DNA of 63,486 nt from Acetobacteraceae bacterium (GCA_947474705.1 CANJJS010000021.1:1-63486), one strand, 5' to 3'. Positions 53,929 to 63,391 are shown, counted from the stretch's first letter. Notes: generated by a model not told the origin, from the sequence alone. Numbers and translations are program-made.

Positions 53929-54233
53929 AACCGCAACGCATCCTCGCTGTTCTCGCGGCCATTCTCTTCGTGGCCGCCGTCGCGCTCGCCACCGCGGGAC
54001 CGCGCTCGGTCTCGCTGGCGGGCGCGCTGTCGTATGTGAACCCCCGCGCCGTGGAAAATCTCCACAACTGGACCCTCCGCGCCCTCGGCCCCTGGGTTTG
54101 GCTCCATATCGGCCAACCCCTGATGATCCGTCCCGCCTGGCTGCCCGCCGGAGCCCTTGGGTTGATCCTCGCGGGCGTCGCGCTGTCGCTGCCGGCGCGC
54201 GACGCGACACGGCGCTCCACGCGGCGGAGCTGA
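53925..54233 (+). CDS. Small membrane protein coupled to msrP
   Basis: 102 residues from GTG 53925, which overlaps the msrP stop (ATGTGA). Two hydrophobic helices: about residues 6-27 (ILAVLAAILFVAAVALATAG) and about 70-95 (WLPAGALGLILAGVALSLPA), with a periplasmic-size loop containing VENLHNWTLRALGPWVWLHIG; the tail is Arg/Ser-rich. It is not a full MsrQ (too short and lacking the multi-helix haem-binding core), but a His in each half could matter. By position it may anchor MsrP or feed it electrons. Confidence 0.7.
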   Translation: MKPQRILAVLAAILFVAAVALATAGPRSVSLAGALSYVNPRAVENLHNWTLRALGPWVWLHIGQPLMIRPAWLPAGALGLILAGVALSLPARDATRRSTRRS

Positions 54234-54294
54234 ACCCCCGGCGATTGCCCGTTCCGCGGCACCTGCCTACGATACGGGAAACAGGGGAACCGCC

Positions 54295-55176
54295 ATGAAC
54301 CAGACAGCGAAATTGCGGGCTTTGCTGCGTGCGCCGGGCATGACGATCGCGCCGGGCGCCTACGACGGCCTCACCGCGATGCTGGTCGCGCAGGCGGGAT
54401 TTCCGGCGGTCTACATGACCGGCGCGGGGACCTCCATGGCGCACGGATATCCCGACTTCGGGCTTCTCACGGCCACTGAAATGGTCGCCAACGCCGCCCG
54501 CATGGCCCGCGCCATCGACGTCCCGCTGATCGCCGACGCCGACACCGGATACGGCAACGAACTGAACGTCGTCCGCACCGTCCAGGATTACGAACGCGCC
54601 GGTGTCTCCGCCATCCATATCGAGGATCAGGTCTCCCCCAAACGCTGCGGCCACCTCGACGACAAGGAAATCGTCCCGCGCGGGGACTGGCTGGCCAAAA
54701 TCGCCGCCGCCGCCGCCACCCGCCGGGATCCGGATTTCCTGATTATCGCGCGCACCGACTCGCGCGCCGTCGCCGGGTTCGAGGAAGCGATCGACCGCGC
54801 CAACGCCGCGCTCGACGCCGGCGCCGACATGGCCTTCGTCGAGGCACCGCAAACCATGGACGAACTCGCCGCCGTCCCGAAACGGGTCAAAGGACCCTGT
54901 CTGCTGAACGTGGTCTGGGGCGGCAAGACACCGGAGATCGGGCTGCGCGAGGCGGAAGCGCTCGGGTTCAAACTGGCGATCGTGCCGGCGCTGCTGCTGA
55001 AAGCGGCGATCGGGGCCTGCGACGACGTGCTCGCGGTGCTGAAGGAAACCCATGCCTATCCCACACCGCCCGGCGGCATGACCGTGCGCGACGCGTTCAA
55101 CCGCGTCGGCGCCGAGGAATGGGGCGCATATCGCACCAAATTCCGGCCGCCCATCATGGACCGCGCGGCCGAATAA
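54295..55176 (+). CDS. Isocitrate lyase / PEP mutase family protein
   Basis: 293 residues of the PEP-mutase/isocitrate-lyase superfamily, which break or make C-C or C-P bonds of 2-oxo acids. Motifs: MTGAGTSMAHGYPDFG, the metal-binding DADTGYGNELNVVRTV, IHIEDQVSPKRCGHLDDK with Cys118, and IIARTDSRAV. It resembles 2-methylisocitrate lyase or oxaloacetate/carboxyphosphonoenolpyruvate enzymes; the substrate is undecided. It is 30 bases upstream of an NHL-propeller gene in the same direction. Confidence 0.87.
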   Translation: MNQTAKLRALLRAPGMTIAPGAYDGLTAMLVAQAGFPAVYMTGAGTSMAHGYPDFGLLTATEMVANAARMARAIDVPLIADADTGYGNELNVVRTVQDYERAGVSAIHIEDQVSPKRCGHLDDKEIVPRGDWLAKIAAAAATRRDPDFLIIARTDSRAVAGFEEAIDRANAALDAGADMAFVEAPQTMDELAAVPKRVKGPCLLNVVWGGKTPEIGLREAEALGFKLAIVPALLLKAAIGACDDVLAVLKETHAYPTPPGGMTVRDAFNRVGAEEWGAYRTKFRPPIMDRAAE

Positions 55177-55206
55177 CCGGACCCTCCAAACGAAAGGACC
55201 CTCCGC

Positions 55207-56166
55207 ATGACAACCTTGGGCAGCGGCGATTACATTTACGAACCCGTCGATAACTGGGCCAAACTTCCCCCGGGCTGGACCTTCAAGGAAATCGGCGGCG
55301 TCGGCGTCGATTCCAAGGACAATGTGTACGTCTTCAATCGCGGCGAGCACCCGATGATCGTCTTCAACCGCGATGGCGAATTCATCCGCTCCTGGGGCGA
55401 GGGCGGGATGTTCCCCCGCGCGCACGGCGTCTTCGTCGCCCCCGACGACACGCTGTGGCTGACCGACGACGGCGACCACACGGTTCGCCAGTGCACGGCG
55501 GAGGGCAAGGTGCTCCTCACCCTTGGCACCTCCGGCAAACCCGCGCCTTACATGAGTGGCGAGCCCTTCCACCGCTGCACCCATACCGCGATGGCGCCGA
55601 ACGGCGATTTTTACGTCTCCGACGGCTACGGCAATTCCCGGGTCCATAAATACACGCCCGACGGCAAGATCATTCTGTCCTGGGGCGGTCCGGGAACAGA
55701 CCCCGGCGAGTTCAACATCGTCCACAACATCACCTGCGACGCGGACGGGTGGGTTTATGTCGCGGACCGCGAAAACCATCGCGTGCAGGTTTTCGACGGC
55801 AACGGCAAATACGAAACCCAGTGGAACAACCTGCATCGCCCCTGCGGCATGTTCATGATGCCCGGCAAATGCCCGGTTTGCTTCATCGGCGAACTCGGCC
55901 CGGTGCAGCCGGTCAACCGGAACATGCCGAACCTTGGCCCGCGCGTGACCATCGTCGACCACACCGGCAAGCGGCTTTCCCGCCTTGGCGGCCTCGAAGC
56001 CGGTCTCGGCGCGGATCAGTTCATGGCACCGCACGGCATGTGCGTCGACAAGCATGGCGACATGTACGTCGGCGAGGTCTCCTGGACCCAATGGCCGCAA
56101 CTGTTCCCGGGGAAACCGATGCCCGACGATCTGCGCTCGCTACGAAAACTGCGCCGGGTGAAATAG
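55207..56166 (+). CDS. NHL-repeat six-bladed beta-propeller protein
   Basis: 319 residues made of NHL repeats (GVGVDSKDNVYVFNRGEHPMIVFNRDGEFIRSWG, HGVFVAPDDTLWLTDDGDHTVRQCT, DGWVYVADRENHRVQVFDGNGKY and so on). The repeat content resembles peptidyl-alpha-hydroxyglycine alpha-amidating-lyase-like proteins, which are usually carried with isocitrate-lyase-like or SMP-30-type enzymes; no secretion signal is visible. It follows the PEP-mutase-family gene closely. Function cannot be stated beyond a likely lyase or lactone-processing role. Confidence 0.8.
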   Translation: MTTLGSGDYIYEPVDNWAKLPPGWTFKEIGGVGVDSKDNVYVFNRGEHPMIVFNRDGEFIRSWGEGGMFPRAHGVFVAPDDTLWLTDDGDHTVRQCTAEGKVLLTLGTSGKPAPYMSGEPFHRCTHTAMAPNGDFYVSDGYGNSRVHKYTPDGKIILSWGGPGTDPGEFNIVHNITCDADGWVYVADRENHRVQVFDGNGKYETQWNNLHRPCGMFMMPGKCPVCFIGELGPVQPVNRNMPNLGPRVTIVDHTGKRLSRLGGLEAGLGADQFMAPHGMCVDKHGDMYVGEVSWTQWPQLFPGKPMPDDLRSLRKLRRVK

Positions 56167-56172
56167 GCGGCG

Positions 56173-56646
56173 TCACGGCGCCGTGCCGGCGGTCAGGGTC
56201 AGCACCCCCGCCTGCCCGGCGCCTGCGCGAAAACTCAAACGCGGCTGGTCCGGCGGGCACAGCCCATCCGCCGCCGGAGCGCGGCACCAGGTCAGCGGCG
56301 CCTCCGTCGCGGGACGCCCAAACCGGTCGAGCACGGAGCCGCGCACCAGATTCGCCTCGTTCGGCCCATGGCCCATGAAAAAATACGTGATTTCGCGCGT
56401 TTCCCCGGACGGCGAGAGTTCGATTCGCAGCCGCCCGTCCCGTGTCCGGGCCAGCAGCGCGGTGCCGCCATCCGTCGTCCCCGGCCCCTGGGTTACTGGC
56501 GCGCCCTGCCGCGCGAGGTGCTGGAGCACCTCCTCCTCCCGCATGCCCAGACGCAGCAGGAGGATATCCACCTTCAGAGGGTCGGTGGCCCAACAGAGGG
56601 TGGGGGCCAAGGCGAGAAGGAGCGGCAGGTAACGACGGAGGCGCAT
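56173..56646 (-). CDS. Hypothetical exported protein, 157 residues
   Basis: A signal peptide (RRYLPLLLALAPTLCWA) precedes a soluble domain with VDILLLRLGMREEEVLQHLARQGAPV, LRIELSPSGETREITYFFMGHGPNEANLV, RFGRP and two cysteines. Lipocalin-like or small-protein-assembly-type folds are possible, but I do not recognise the family. The start MRLRRYLP is chosen because the longer ORF from 56778 lacks a signal peptide at its N-terminus. Convergent with the NHL gene. Confidence 0.6.
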   Translation of the reverse strand: MRLRRYLPLLLALAPTLCWATDPLKVDILLLRLGMREEEVLQHLARQGAPVTQGPGTTDGGTALLARTRDGRLRIELSPSGETREITYFFMGHGPNEANLVRGSVLDRFGRPATEAPLTWCRAPAADGLCPPDQPRLSFRAGAGQAGVLTLTAGTAP

Positions 56647-56877
56647 CTCGGGAACCTTTCGGGAACGGAGGGGAGGCTCCGATCGAAAGATTAAGATTCC
56701 GTTAACGGCCCCCGGCCGCCGCCAGATCCTTGGGCGCCATGCGCCTGGGCGGCATCGCGAACGCCGACTCCCAGGCATGGGTGTGCTTGGCAGTCTCCCG
56801 GAGGAAGCGGAAAAGACATGGGTTCGACGGCGCGGAACTCGTAACCCGAGGCTTATGGGGCTTTTCCCAGGCGCCGG

Positions 56878-58473
56878 TTACGGCCGCATACCGAACCGCG
56901 ACGGGCCCGGTTCGCGCAGCGGCGCCGCCAAATTGGCGAAGTCGCAGAGGAGCCGGCGGGTGTCGCGGGGGTCGATGATTTCGTCGACGTGAAAGGCTTC
57001 GGCGGTGCGGAAGGGCGAGCGGAGGCGGTTCAGCCGGTCCTCGATTTCCTCCAGCTTGGCCGCCGGGTCCTCGGACCCGTCGATTTCCGCGCGATAGGCG
57101 GCTTCGATGCCGCCTTCGAGCGGGAGCGATCCCCAGCTCGCCGAGGGCCAGGCGTAGCGCAGGCAGAGCCGCCCCACGGGCTGGTGCCCCAGGCCGCCGA
57201 CGCCGTAACAATTGCGCACCACGATTGAGCACCAGGGGACGGTGGTTTGGTTGATGGCGGACAGCGCGCGAACGCCCCAGCGGATGACGGCGCTGCTTTC
57301 GGCGCGCAGGCCGACCTGGAAGCCGGGACAATCGACCAGGTGGACGATGGGCAGATGGAAGGTTTGCGCCATATCCACGAAACGGATGATTTTGTTGCAG
57401 GCATCGGCGTTCCAGGCGCCGCCTTCGAACAGCGGATCGCCGGCCAGGATCGCGACCGGCCAGCCGTCCAGGCGAGCGAAGCCGGTGATGATGGAGCGGC
57501 CGAACATCCGGCCCATTTCGAAGAAACTGTCCTTATCGACCACGGAGTTGACGATTTTCCGCATCAGATAGGCTTGCTTTTTGACGCGCGGGATCACCGA
57601 GATCAGCGCTTCGTCGGCCCGGTTCGGGTCATCCCAGGTTTTCGCCCGCGGCGGGACGTCGTGGATGGAGCCGGGCAAATACGACAGGAAGCGGCGCGCC
57701 ATTTCGAACGCGTCTTCCTCGGTATCCACGGCCTCGTCCACCGCGCCGCAGCCGACCTGGATTTGCCAGCCACCGAGTTCCTGTTTGGTGCGCGGTTCGC
57801 CCAGACGCTCCACGACCGGCGGGCCCGCGACGAAGACGGCGGCGATTTCCTTGACCATGACGGAATAATGCGCCGCGACGAGGCGCGCGGCGCCAAGCCC
57901 GGCGACGGAGCCGAGGCCGAGCCCGACGACGGGAACTTCGGCCATGTTATTGGCGACGAGATCGAACGCGGTGGTCTCGCCCAGACCGCCCGGCAGGTTG
58001 GCGCGTCCCGTGGTTTCGATGGTTTTGACGGAACCGCCACCACCTGAGCCCTCGATCAACCGGATGATCGGCATGCGGAAACGGGCCGCGAGCTGCTCCG
58101 ACATTTTCGGCTTGCCTTTGATCGAGGCATCGGCCGAGCCGCCGCGGAGCGTAAAATCGTCGCCCGCGACCACGACGGGGCGGCCGTTCACGGTGCCGCG
58201 GCCGAAGACGCAGTTCCCCGGCATGAATTCCGTGATGTTGCCTTTGCTGTCGTACCAGGCTTTGCCGGCGATGGAGCCGATTTCCTTGAACGAATCGGGG
58301 TCGAGGAGGGCGTCGATGCGCTCGCGCACCGTCAGGCGGCCGCCTTTGTGCTGGCGTTCGACGCGGTCCTTGCCGCCCATTTCGCGGGCAAGAGCCTGGC
58401 GCTGGCGGAGTTCCGCGAGTTCCGCCTCCCAGCCAACGGTGGCGGGCTTTTCGACGTGCACGCTGTCGTTCAT
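56878..58473 (-). CDS. Acyl-CoA carboxylase carboxyltransferase subunit
   Basis: 531 residues, the normal length for the beta subunit of propionyl-, methylcrotonyl- or geranyl-CoA carboxylases. It transfers CO2 from biotin to an acyl-CoA. Visible are the N-terminal LRQRQALAREMGGKDRVERQHKGGRLTVRERIDALLDPDSF, and the oxyanion-type GGGGSVKTIETTG and GLGLGSVAGLGAARL. The biotin-carboxylase/biotin-carrier subunit is not in the window. Start MNDSVHVEK at 58473 is chosen as the longer reading is not family-like. It lies 19 bases from a small exported protein gene on the same strand. Confidence 0.9.
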   Translation of the reverse strand: MNDSVHVEKPATVGWEAELAELRQRQALAREMGGKDRVERQHKGGRLTVRERIDALLDPDSFKEIGSIAGKAWYDSKGNITEFMPGNCVFGRGTVNGRPVVVAGDDFTLRGGSADASIKGKPKMSEQLAARFRMPIIRLIEGSGGGGSVKTIETTGRANLPGGLGETTAFDLVANNMAEVPVVGLGLGSVAGLGAARLVAAHYSVMVKEIAAVFVAGPPVVERLGEPRTKQELGGWQIQVGCGAVDEAVDTEEDAFEMARRFLSYLPGSIHDVPPRAKTWDDPNRADEALISVIPRVKKQAYLMRKIVNSVVDKDSFFEMGRMFGRSIITGFARLDGWPVAILAGDPLFEGGAWNADACNKIIRFVDMAQTFHLPIVHLVDCPGFQVGLRAESSAVIRWGVRALSAINQTTVPWCSIVVRNCYGVGGLGHQPVGRLCLRYAWPSASWGSLPLEGGIEAAYRAEIDGSEDPAAKLEEIEDRLNRLRSPFRTAEAFHVDEIIDPRDTRRLLCDFANLAAPLREPGPSRFGMRP

Positions 58474-58492
58474 GCGTTTCGGGTCCCTTGTC

Positions 58493-58795
58493 TCAGCTTG
58501 TTGGCGCGGCGCAGCGGTGCCAGACCTCTTCGGGTCCGTCGCCGGCGCGCAGGCGCATGATGGTTTCGCCGTACAGCACCATGACGACCGGCTTTCCACT
58601 GGCGGCGTCGGTGTATTTGAAGCCGTGGCGGTTGTAATCGCCCGACAGCTTCGCGCCCGTGGGCGTCACGATCGACGGTCCCGCGATTTCCAGGTGGCGT
58701 GTGCCGGTGTCGCACCAATGGCCGTCGATCGCGTCCGCGAAAGCGGGTCCGGCGAAGCCCAGAAACAGCGCGGCGAGCAAAATCCGTTGGGTCAT
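58493..58795 (-). CDS. Small exported protein, 100 residues
   Basis: Signal peptide (QRILLAALFLGFAGPAFA), then 80 residues with GHWCDTGTRHLEIAGPSIVTPTG, DYNRHGFKYTD and EEVWHRCAAPTS; the two cysteines may bond. I do not recognise the family. It precedes the carboxyltransferase gene on the same strand by 19 bases and could be cotranscribed, but a functional link is not evident. Confidence 0.6.
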   Translation of the reverse strand: MTQRILLAALFLGFAGPAFADAIDGHWCDTGTRHLEIAGPSIVTPTGAKLSGDYNRHGFKYTDAASGKPVVMVLYGETIMRLRAGDGPEEVWHRCAAPTS

Positions 58796-58897
58796 GGCCC
58801 CGCAGGCTATGAGCCCTGAGCCCAGGATGCAAATCGGAGAGCCGCTTGACCGGAAAGAGCCGAGGCGCGACGATCCGGCGAACCAAGGAGGGAACGT

Positions 58898-59959
58898 ATG
58901 TCAGCCGTGGAAGACCGGAGCGAAAGCCTGCGGATGATTCGCGACAGCGCGGCCGGAATCGCGCCGCGGACGGGCGATTTCCGCCGGGTCCGCGCGCAGC
59001 GGTTCAACGAGCCGGGCTTCGACAGGGATGTCTGGCGCCAGATGTGCGAGATGGGCTGGCCCGGTCTGATGGTCTCGGAAGACCTTGGCGGGTCCGGTCT
59101 GGGCGTGCAGGAATTTTGCGCGCTGTCGGAAGAATTCGGCGCCAGCCTGCTACCGGAACCTTTGATTTCCGCCGCCTTCGCCGCGACGCTGCTGCCGGGT
59201 GATCATCTCGGTTCCGTTTTAAGCGGCGAGCGGATCGTTCTGCCCGCGTGGCAGGAAAAGCCGCACAGCATCGATCCCATGGGCGCGGCGACTCTGTCGA
59301 ACGGCAAGCTGAACGGACGCAAAATGTTCGTGCCGATGGCGGTGGGCGCCGACGCGTTTCTGGTGACGGTGCAAGGCGGCCTCGCGCTGGTGGACCGTAA
59401 CGCCGCCGGTGTGCATGTGGTTTCGACCGGCACCCAGGACGGCGGCAATTTCGCGACCGTGACGTTCGACAATGCCTCCGCCGAGGCGATTCCGGGCGAT
59501 GCGAGCGAGGCCATCGAGGTCGCCGCCCTGGCGACCGGCGCGTATCTTCTGGGCGCGATGGATCGGGTGTTCGGCATTACGCTGGAATATCTGAAAACCC
59601 GGGAACAATTCGGGCGCAAAATCGGCAGTTTCCAGGCGTTGCAGCATCGCTCGGCGGACCTGAAAATTCAGTTGTCGCTGACCTCCGCCACGGTGAACGC
59701 GGCGGCGCGGACGATGGATGACTCGAAGGACGCGCGGGAACGCCAGGCGGCGGTGTCGCGCGCGAAGGCGCGGGCGTCGGACGCGGCGAGCATCGTGACC
59801 CGTGGCTGCATCCAGTTGCATGGCGGCATCGGATATACCGACGCGGCCGATCCCGGCTTGTTCCTGCGGAAAATGATGGTGCTGGCACCGATGTACGGCT
59901 CGGCGGCGTTGCACCGGGCGCGGTACCAGGCCATCGCGCCGGACCTCGACGAAGACTGA
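58898..59959 (+). CDS. Acyl-CoA dehydrogenase family protein (short form)
   Basis: 353-residue FAD flavoprotein of the acyl-CoA dehydrogenase fold: GWPGLMVSEDLGGSGLGVQEFC at the N-terminal helical part and TREQFGRKIGSFQALQHRSADL, then CIQLHGGIGYTDAADPGLFLRK. The usual catalytic Glu after GIGYTW is not present in its ordinary place (GYTDAAD), which resembles the non-catalytic partner subunit of heterotetrameric steroid-type dehydrogenases. The catalytic partner is not next to it. Divergent from the carboxylase gene; the two suggest acyl-CoA catabolism. Confidence 0.85.
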   Translation: MSAVEDRSESLRMIRDSAAGIAPRTGDFRRVRAQRFNEPGFDRDVWRQMCEMGWPGLMVSEDLGGSGLGVQEFCALSEEFGASLLPEPLISAAFAATLLPGDHLGSVLSGERIVLPAWQEKPHSIDPMGAATLSNGKLNGRKMFVPMAVGADAFLVTVQGGLALVDRNAAGVHVVSTGTQDGGNFATVTFDNASAEAIPGDASEAIEVAALATGAYLLGAMDRVFGITLEYLKTREQFGRKIGSFQALQHRSADLKIQLSLTSATVNAAARTMDDSKDARERQAAVSRAKARASDAASIVTRGCIQLHGGIGYTDAADPGLFLRKMMVLAPMYGSAALHRARYQAIAPDLDED

Positions 59960-59964
59960 GCGTC

Positions 59965-61536
59965 TTACCCCCGATTGTGCCGCCGCATCAGGAACAGCAG
60001 TACCAGCGGCGGCACGATCGCCAGCGCCATGAGGCGAAAATCGTTGTTATAGGAGATGATCTGCGCCTGATACGCGATCATCTGCTCCAGCAATATCGCC
60101 CCACGCCGCGTCCCTGGGTCTAACAGCACGCCAACGGAATCATGCGCCTGCAACAGCCGCTCGAACGGCGTGATCCCCGCGGCAATGGCCGCGTGATTGG
60201 TTTGGAACCCGCGGGTCAGCGTGAACGTCAACACCGAAATCCCGATCGCGGAGCCGATGTTCCGCGCCAGAGACTGCACCGCCGCCGCGTCGCCCCGGTA
60301 CTGCGCGGGCAAAGTGATATAGGCCATCACGGTCATCGGGTTGAACACCAGACCGATCGAGAACCCCTGAAGCATCAGCGTGAACATCGTCCGTTGCAGC
60401 GTAACCGCGGGCGTCCAGGTGCTCATTTCGTAAAGCGCCACACCCAGGAGCGTCAGCCCGAAGGCCATGATTTTGCGCTGGTCGACTTTCATGCCCAGAC
60501 GGCTCGCCAGGAACATCGCGGAGATCATGCCGATCCCGCGCGGCGCCATGGCCCAGCCGGCGTCCTGGACCGGGAAACCGGCGAGCTTTTGCAGATAGGG
60601 CGCTAGCAACGCGCTCGTCGCCTGCATCACGCCGGACAGGAAAAACACCATCACGATCGCGGACACGAAATTGCGGTCCTTGAACAAGGCGGGTGGCAAA
60701 AACGGCCGCTCAGACGTGCCGAGATGCACGACGAACAAATAAAACGCGAGGCCCGCCACCACCGTCAGCGCGATAATCTCCCGCGAGGTGAACCAGTCCA
60801 GAATCTGCCCGCGGTCGAGCACCATTTGCAGCGCTCCAATGCCGATCGCCAGCATCCCAAACCCATACCAACTGAACCGCAGATGCGGCGAGGCGGGCAC
60901 GCGCGGCATGAAAAACGTCAGGCCGGTCACCGCCAGAATCCCCACCGGCAAATTGACGTAAAACACCCACCGCCAGTTCATCGTGTCGGTCAAATATCCT
61001 CCCAATGTGGGCCCCACCATCGGCCCCATTGTCACCCCCATCGAGAACATCGCCATCGCCTGGGCTCGTTGCGAAAACGGATAGATGTCCAACATCGTCG
61101 CCTGCGCCGACGGCGCGATGCCCGCGCCGAACATCCCCTGCATCAGCCGGAAGGCGACGAGCTGACTGAGCGTTTGCGCCGCGCCGCACATCATGGAGAC
61201 CGTGACGAACCCGGTCACGCAAACGATGAAAACCTGCTTGCGGCCGAACTTTCGGGCCAGCCACCCCATCGGCGCGGTCATGATCGCGGCGGCGACGACG
61301 CTGGAGGTCAAAACCCAGGTGATCTCCTCCGCGCTGGCGGAGAGACTGCCCTGCATATAAGGGAGGGCGACGACACAAATCGACGTGTCCAGCGACTGCA
61401 TGAACATCGCCAGCATCGCCGTGGCCGTCAGCAATCCACGGTTCGGAACGGCGATCGTATCAGGCGCGGCTGTGCCGGTCCCGGAAGGGGGCCGAGCCGG
61501 GTCTGACCGTGCCGTGTCGCGATCGGTTGTCGCCAA
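59965..61536 (-). CDS. MFS drug exporter, DHA2 (EmrB/QacA) family
   Basis: 523 residues with about 14 membrane helices. Family motifs are visible: LDTSICVVALPYMQGSL in helix 1, WLARKFGRKQVFI (motif A), RLMQGMFGAGIAPSAQATM (motif B) and GPMVGPTLGGYL (motif C, antiporter). It exports drugs or other small compounds by proton exchange. No emrA-type membrane-fusion gene is adjacent. It ends six bases from the convergent acyl-CoA dehydrogenase gene. Confidence 0.92.
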   Translation of the reverse strand: MATTDRDTARSDPARPPSGTGTAAPDTIAVPNRGLLTATAMLAMFMQSLDTSICVVALPYMQGSLSASAEEITWVLTSSVVAAAIMTAPMGWLARKFGRKQVFIVCVTGFVTVSMMCGAAQTLSQLVAFRLMQGMFGAGIAPSAQATMLDIYPFSQRAQAMAMFSMGVTMGPMVGPTLGGYLTDTMNWRWVFYVNLPVGILAVTGLTFFMPRVPASPHLRFSWYGFGMLAIGIGALQMVLDRGQILDWFTSREIIALTVVAGLAFYLFVVHLGTSERPFLPPALFKDRNFVSAIVMVFFLSGVMQATSALLAPYLQKLAGFPVQDAGWAMAPRGIGMISAMFLASRLGMKVDQRKIMAFGLTLLGVALYEMSTWTPAVTLQRTMFTLMLQGFSIGLVFNPMTVMAYITLPAQYRGDAAAVQSLARNIGSAIGISVLTFTLTRGFQTNHAAIAAGITPFERLLQAHDSVGVLLDPGTRRGAILLEQMIAYQAQIISYNNDFRLMALAIVPPLVLLFLMRRHNRG

Positions 61537-61824
61537 TGCGATTGTCCTGGACGTTGCCGTGGTTTCCTTCCGGCAGTCTGCGGCGGATTTGTCTGGAGCG
61601 CCAGACCGGCGGGTAGCGATCCATTGCGGGCATGAACATTTGTAGCCGTGACGAGGGAAGCGTAGTGCTTTAATGGCTCAGCGGGTAATAACCGTCCACG
61701 CCATACGTCGGGTCAGCGTTGCCGCAAATGGTCCATTATGGTAGGTCGGCGAGGCCTTTGCATCGGCCAATTAGCCCCCCCCCGCCAAGGTGTCACTTCA
61801 AACGTAGGCTGCCTAAAGTGGCAG

Positions 61825-62925
61825 CTAAATCGCAGTTAGGACGGCGGCTTCCAGAGACTCCTGTGGCTCATGAAAATCCCTGCGTCGGGACATAAAATTT
61901 CCCGTAGCATCCACGTCATCAACTAGCGGCCTCGGCTCGTTGAACTTCAAACCGAGAAATCCAGTCAGTGCAAAGCGATAAAGACATGCGGCGAAATCGA
62001 TTATTCCTTTGTTGTTATTAAGGACTAGCGACGACCCGTCTGCATCGTTCCCATGCAAATAATCGTTCCTGAGATCATAAATTTTCTTGTAAATCGACGT
62101 CGCGAGCGGCCGCAGCTCACTTTTTTTCCCAATGACGACATTGTGTGTCTTCGCACTGAGCGCACAATCGAGCCACTTCACTTTCTCGATCAACGCGGCA
62201 ACTGTCGTAAAGTTGGATTGTCCGGTCGCACCTGGATGCGCGAGAATTTCAAAGGCGCTCACCCACAAAGCAAGTGTGCGTCCCACATCGTAGAAGGTCG
62301 GTGCCACAAGAGCCGGAATCCGAGCGGCTTCGTTGGCCATGCTGAGCGAGCGGAAAAGCACCAAGTCGCACCGAGATGTCGAGTTTCGCGGAAAACGCAT
62401 CACCCACCTTTTGAGCAAGGCTTTGGCAAGAGGAAGATCGACATACTGCTCCATGAGTGATACCTGCGACTGTTCGGGAAAGGACTGCCCGTTGAACTCG
62501 CTCACCAGATGCATGCTCGTCGATGCGGGATTGCTCATAATCAAATTCTTATAATGCTTATCAAGCGTCCACGGGTAAAACTGGAAGGCGGTCGAATAAA
62601 CGAGGGATTCCCCTCGATCAAACCGCAACCGCTTCGCCCGCGCAAGAGGAATGGCGGAAAGTGAAGCGAGATCGCGAAAAGCCGTAATAGCTTCAGCTGT
62701 GCGGCACATTTCAGGCGAGTCAGCACTCAGGATAAGCAACGAAGGCCAACACTGATTTTTGAATTGCCCCGAGAATTTTCCTAGAAAATTAGTGACATTC
62801 GGATGATATCTGCGAATTTTTTCAACGCGAGAATCAGTGGCCGAAACAATGGCTGCAAACTCACACTCGATCGAGCCCCGTATATCGAGATTTGGCATAA
62901 CAAGCATGGGTACCCATTCACCCAT
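61825..62925 (-). CDS. HEPN (ApeA-like) domain protein, candidate defence factor
   Basis: 366 residues. The C-terminal part has IYKKIYDLRNDYLHGND with Arg286, Asn287 and His291 - the R-N-x3-H ribonuclease motif of HEPN domains of the ApeA type. The first 200 residues are of unknown fold. Start ATG 62925 has GGAG eight bases upstream and overlaps the stop of the decayed recombinase gene by eight bases; the upstream ATG at 62955 is not preferred. A short GC stem (61808-61825) after the stop may end transcription. HEPN proteins often cut RNA in anti-phage or toxin systems; that role here is inferred from the motif and the mobile-element neighbour. Confidence 0.7.
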   Translation of the reverse strand: MGEWVPMLVMPNLDIRGSIECEFAAIVSATDSRVEKIRRYHPNVTNFLGKFSGQFKNQCWPSLLILSADSPEMCRTAEAITAFRDLASLSAIPLARAKRLRFDRGESLVYSTAFQFYPWTLDKHYKNLIMSNPASTSMHLVSEFNGQSFPEQSQVSLMEQYVDLPLAKALLKRWVMRFPRNSTSRCDLVLFRSLSMANEAARIPALVAPTFYDVGRTLALWVSAFEILAHPGATGQSNFTTVAALIEKVKWLDCALSAKTHNVVIGKKSELRPLATSIYKKIYDLRNDYLHGNDADGSSLVLNNNKGIIDFAACLYRFALTGFLGLKFNEPRPLVDDVDATGNFMSRRRDFHEPQESLEAAVLTAI

Positions 62926-63391
62926 TGAGCACGCTCCAGTAGGTTTCGGCCTCATCGTCGTATGGGATAATCATACCTACTGCAACGCAGCGGTAAACAG
63001 TCGCGCGGCTCACGCCGACCATTTTAGCCGTTTGGGTCGATGTCGTGCCTTGGTTGATCAGATTCTGCACACGGGCAAGCCGTTCGGGAGTCTCCTTCGG
63101 GTTCTGCCCGAATTTCCCCCCGCGTTTCTGCGCCGCCTTTACGCCCACGCGGGTACGCTCCACGAGCCAGGAAGGCTCAAGCTCGGGCAACATGGCGATA
63201 AGGTCCCGCAGACTACGCCCGAGTCGGTCAAGCTTCCACACAATCATCGTATCGCCTGTCCTCAACTTCTTCAGGCAACGGGCAAGGGCAGGTCGGCTGA
63301 CGCGTGGCCCATCCCCTCGTCCTCGAACTCGGTCTTGCACTGTAAAACAGCGTGCAAACCTTTCCAGATTCCGGGGGTAAACAGCGTCCAA
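62918..63391 (-). pseudogene. Decayed serine recombinase (resolvase/invertase) gene
   Basis: Clear recombinase segments remain: RPALARCLKKLRTGDTMIVWKLDRLGRSLRDLI and VERTRVGVKAAQKRGGK, then the C-terminal helix-turn-helix TSTQTAKMVGVSRATVYR. The catalytic-serine N-terminus is missing, a frameshift lies near 63300 (the FEDEG segment is in another frame), and about 40 residues between the two parts of the catalytic domain are deleted. The ORF from ATG 63391 is thus not a working enzyme. It marks the edge of an old mobile element; the HEPN gene overlaps its 3' end. Confidence 0.75.

Noticed and set aside
56702-56877. Possible short minus-strand gene ending at 56702
   Set aside because: A frame reading FLRETAKHTHAWESAFAMPPRRMAPKDLAAAGGR is suggestive, but it has no plausible start codon and it runs into the carboxyltransferase gene.
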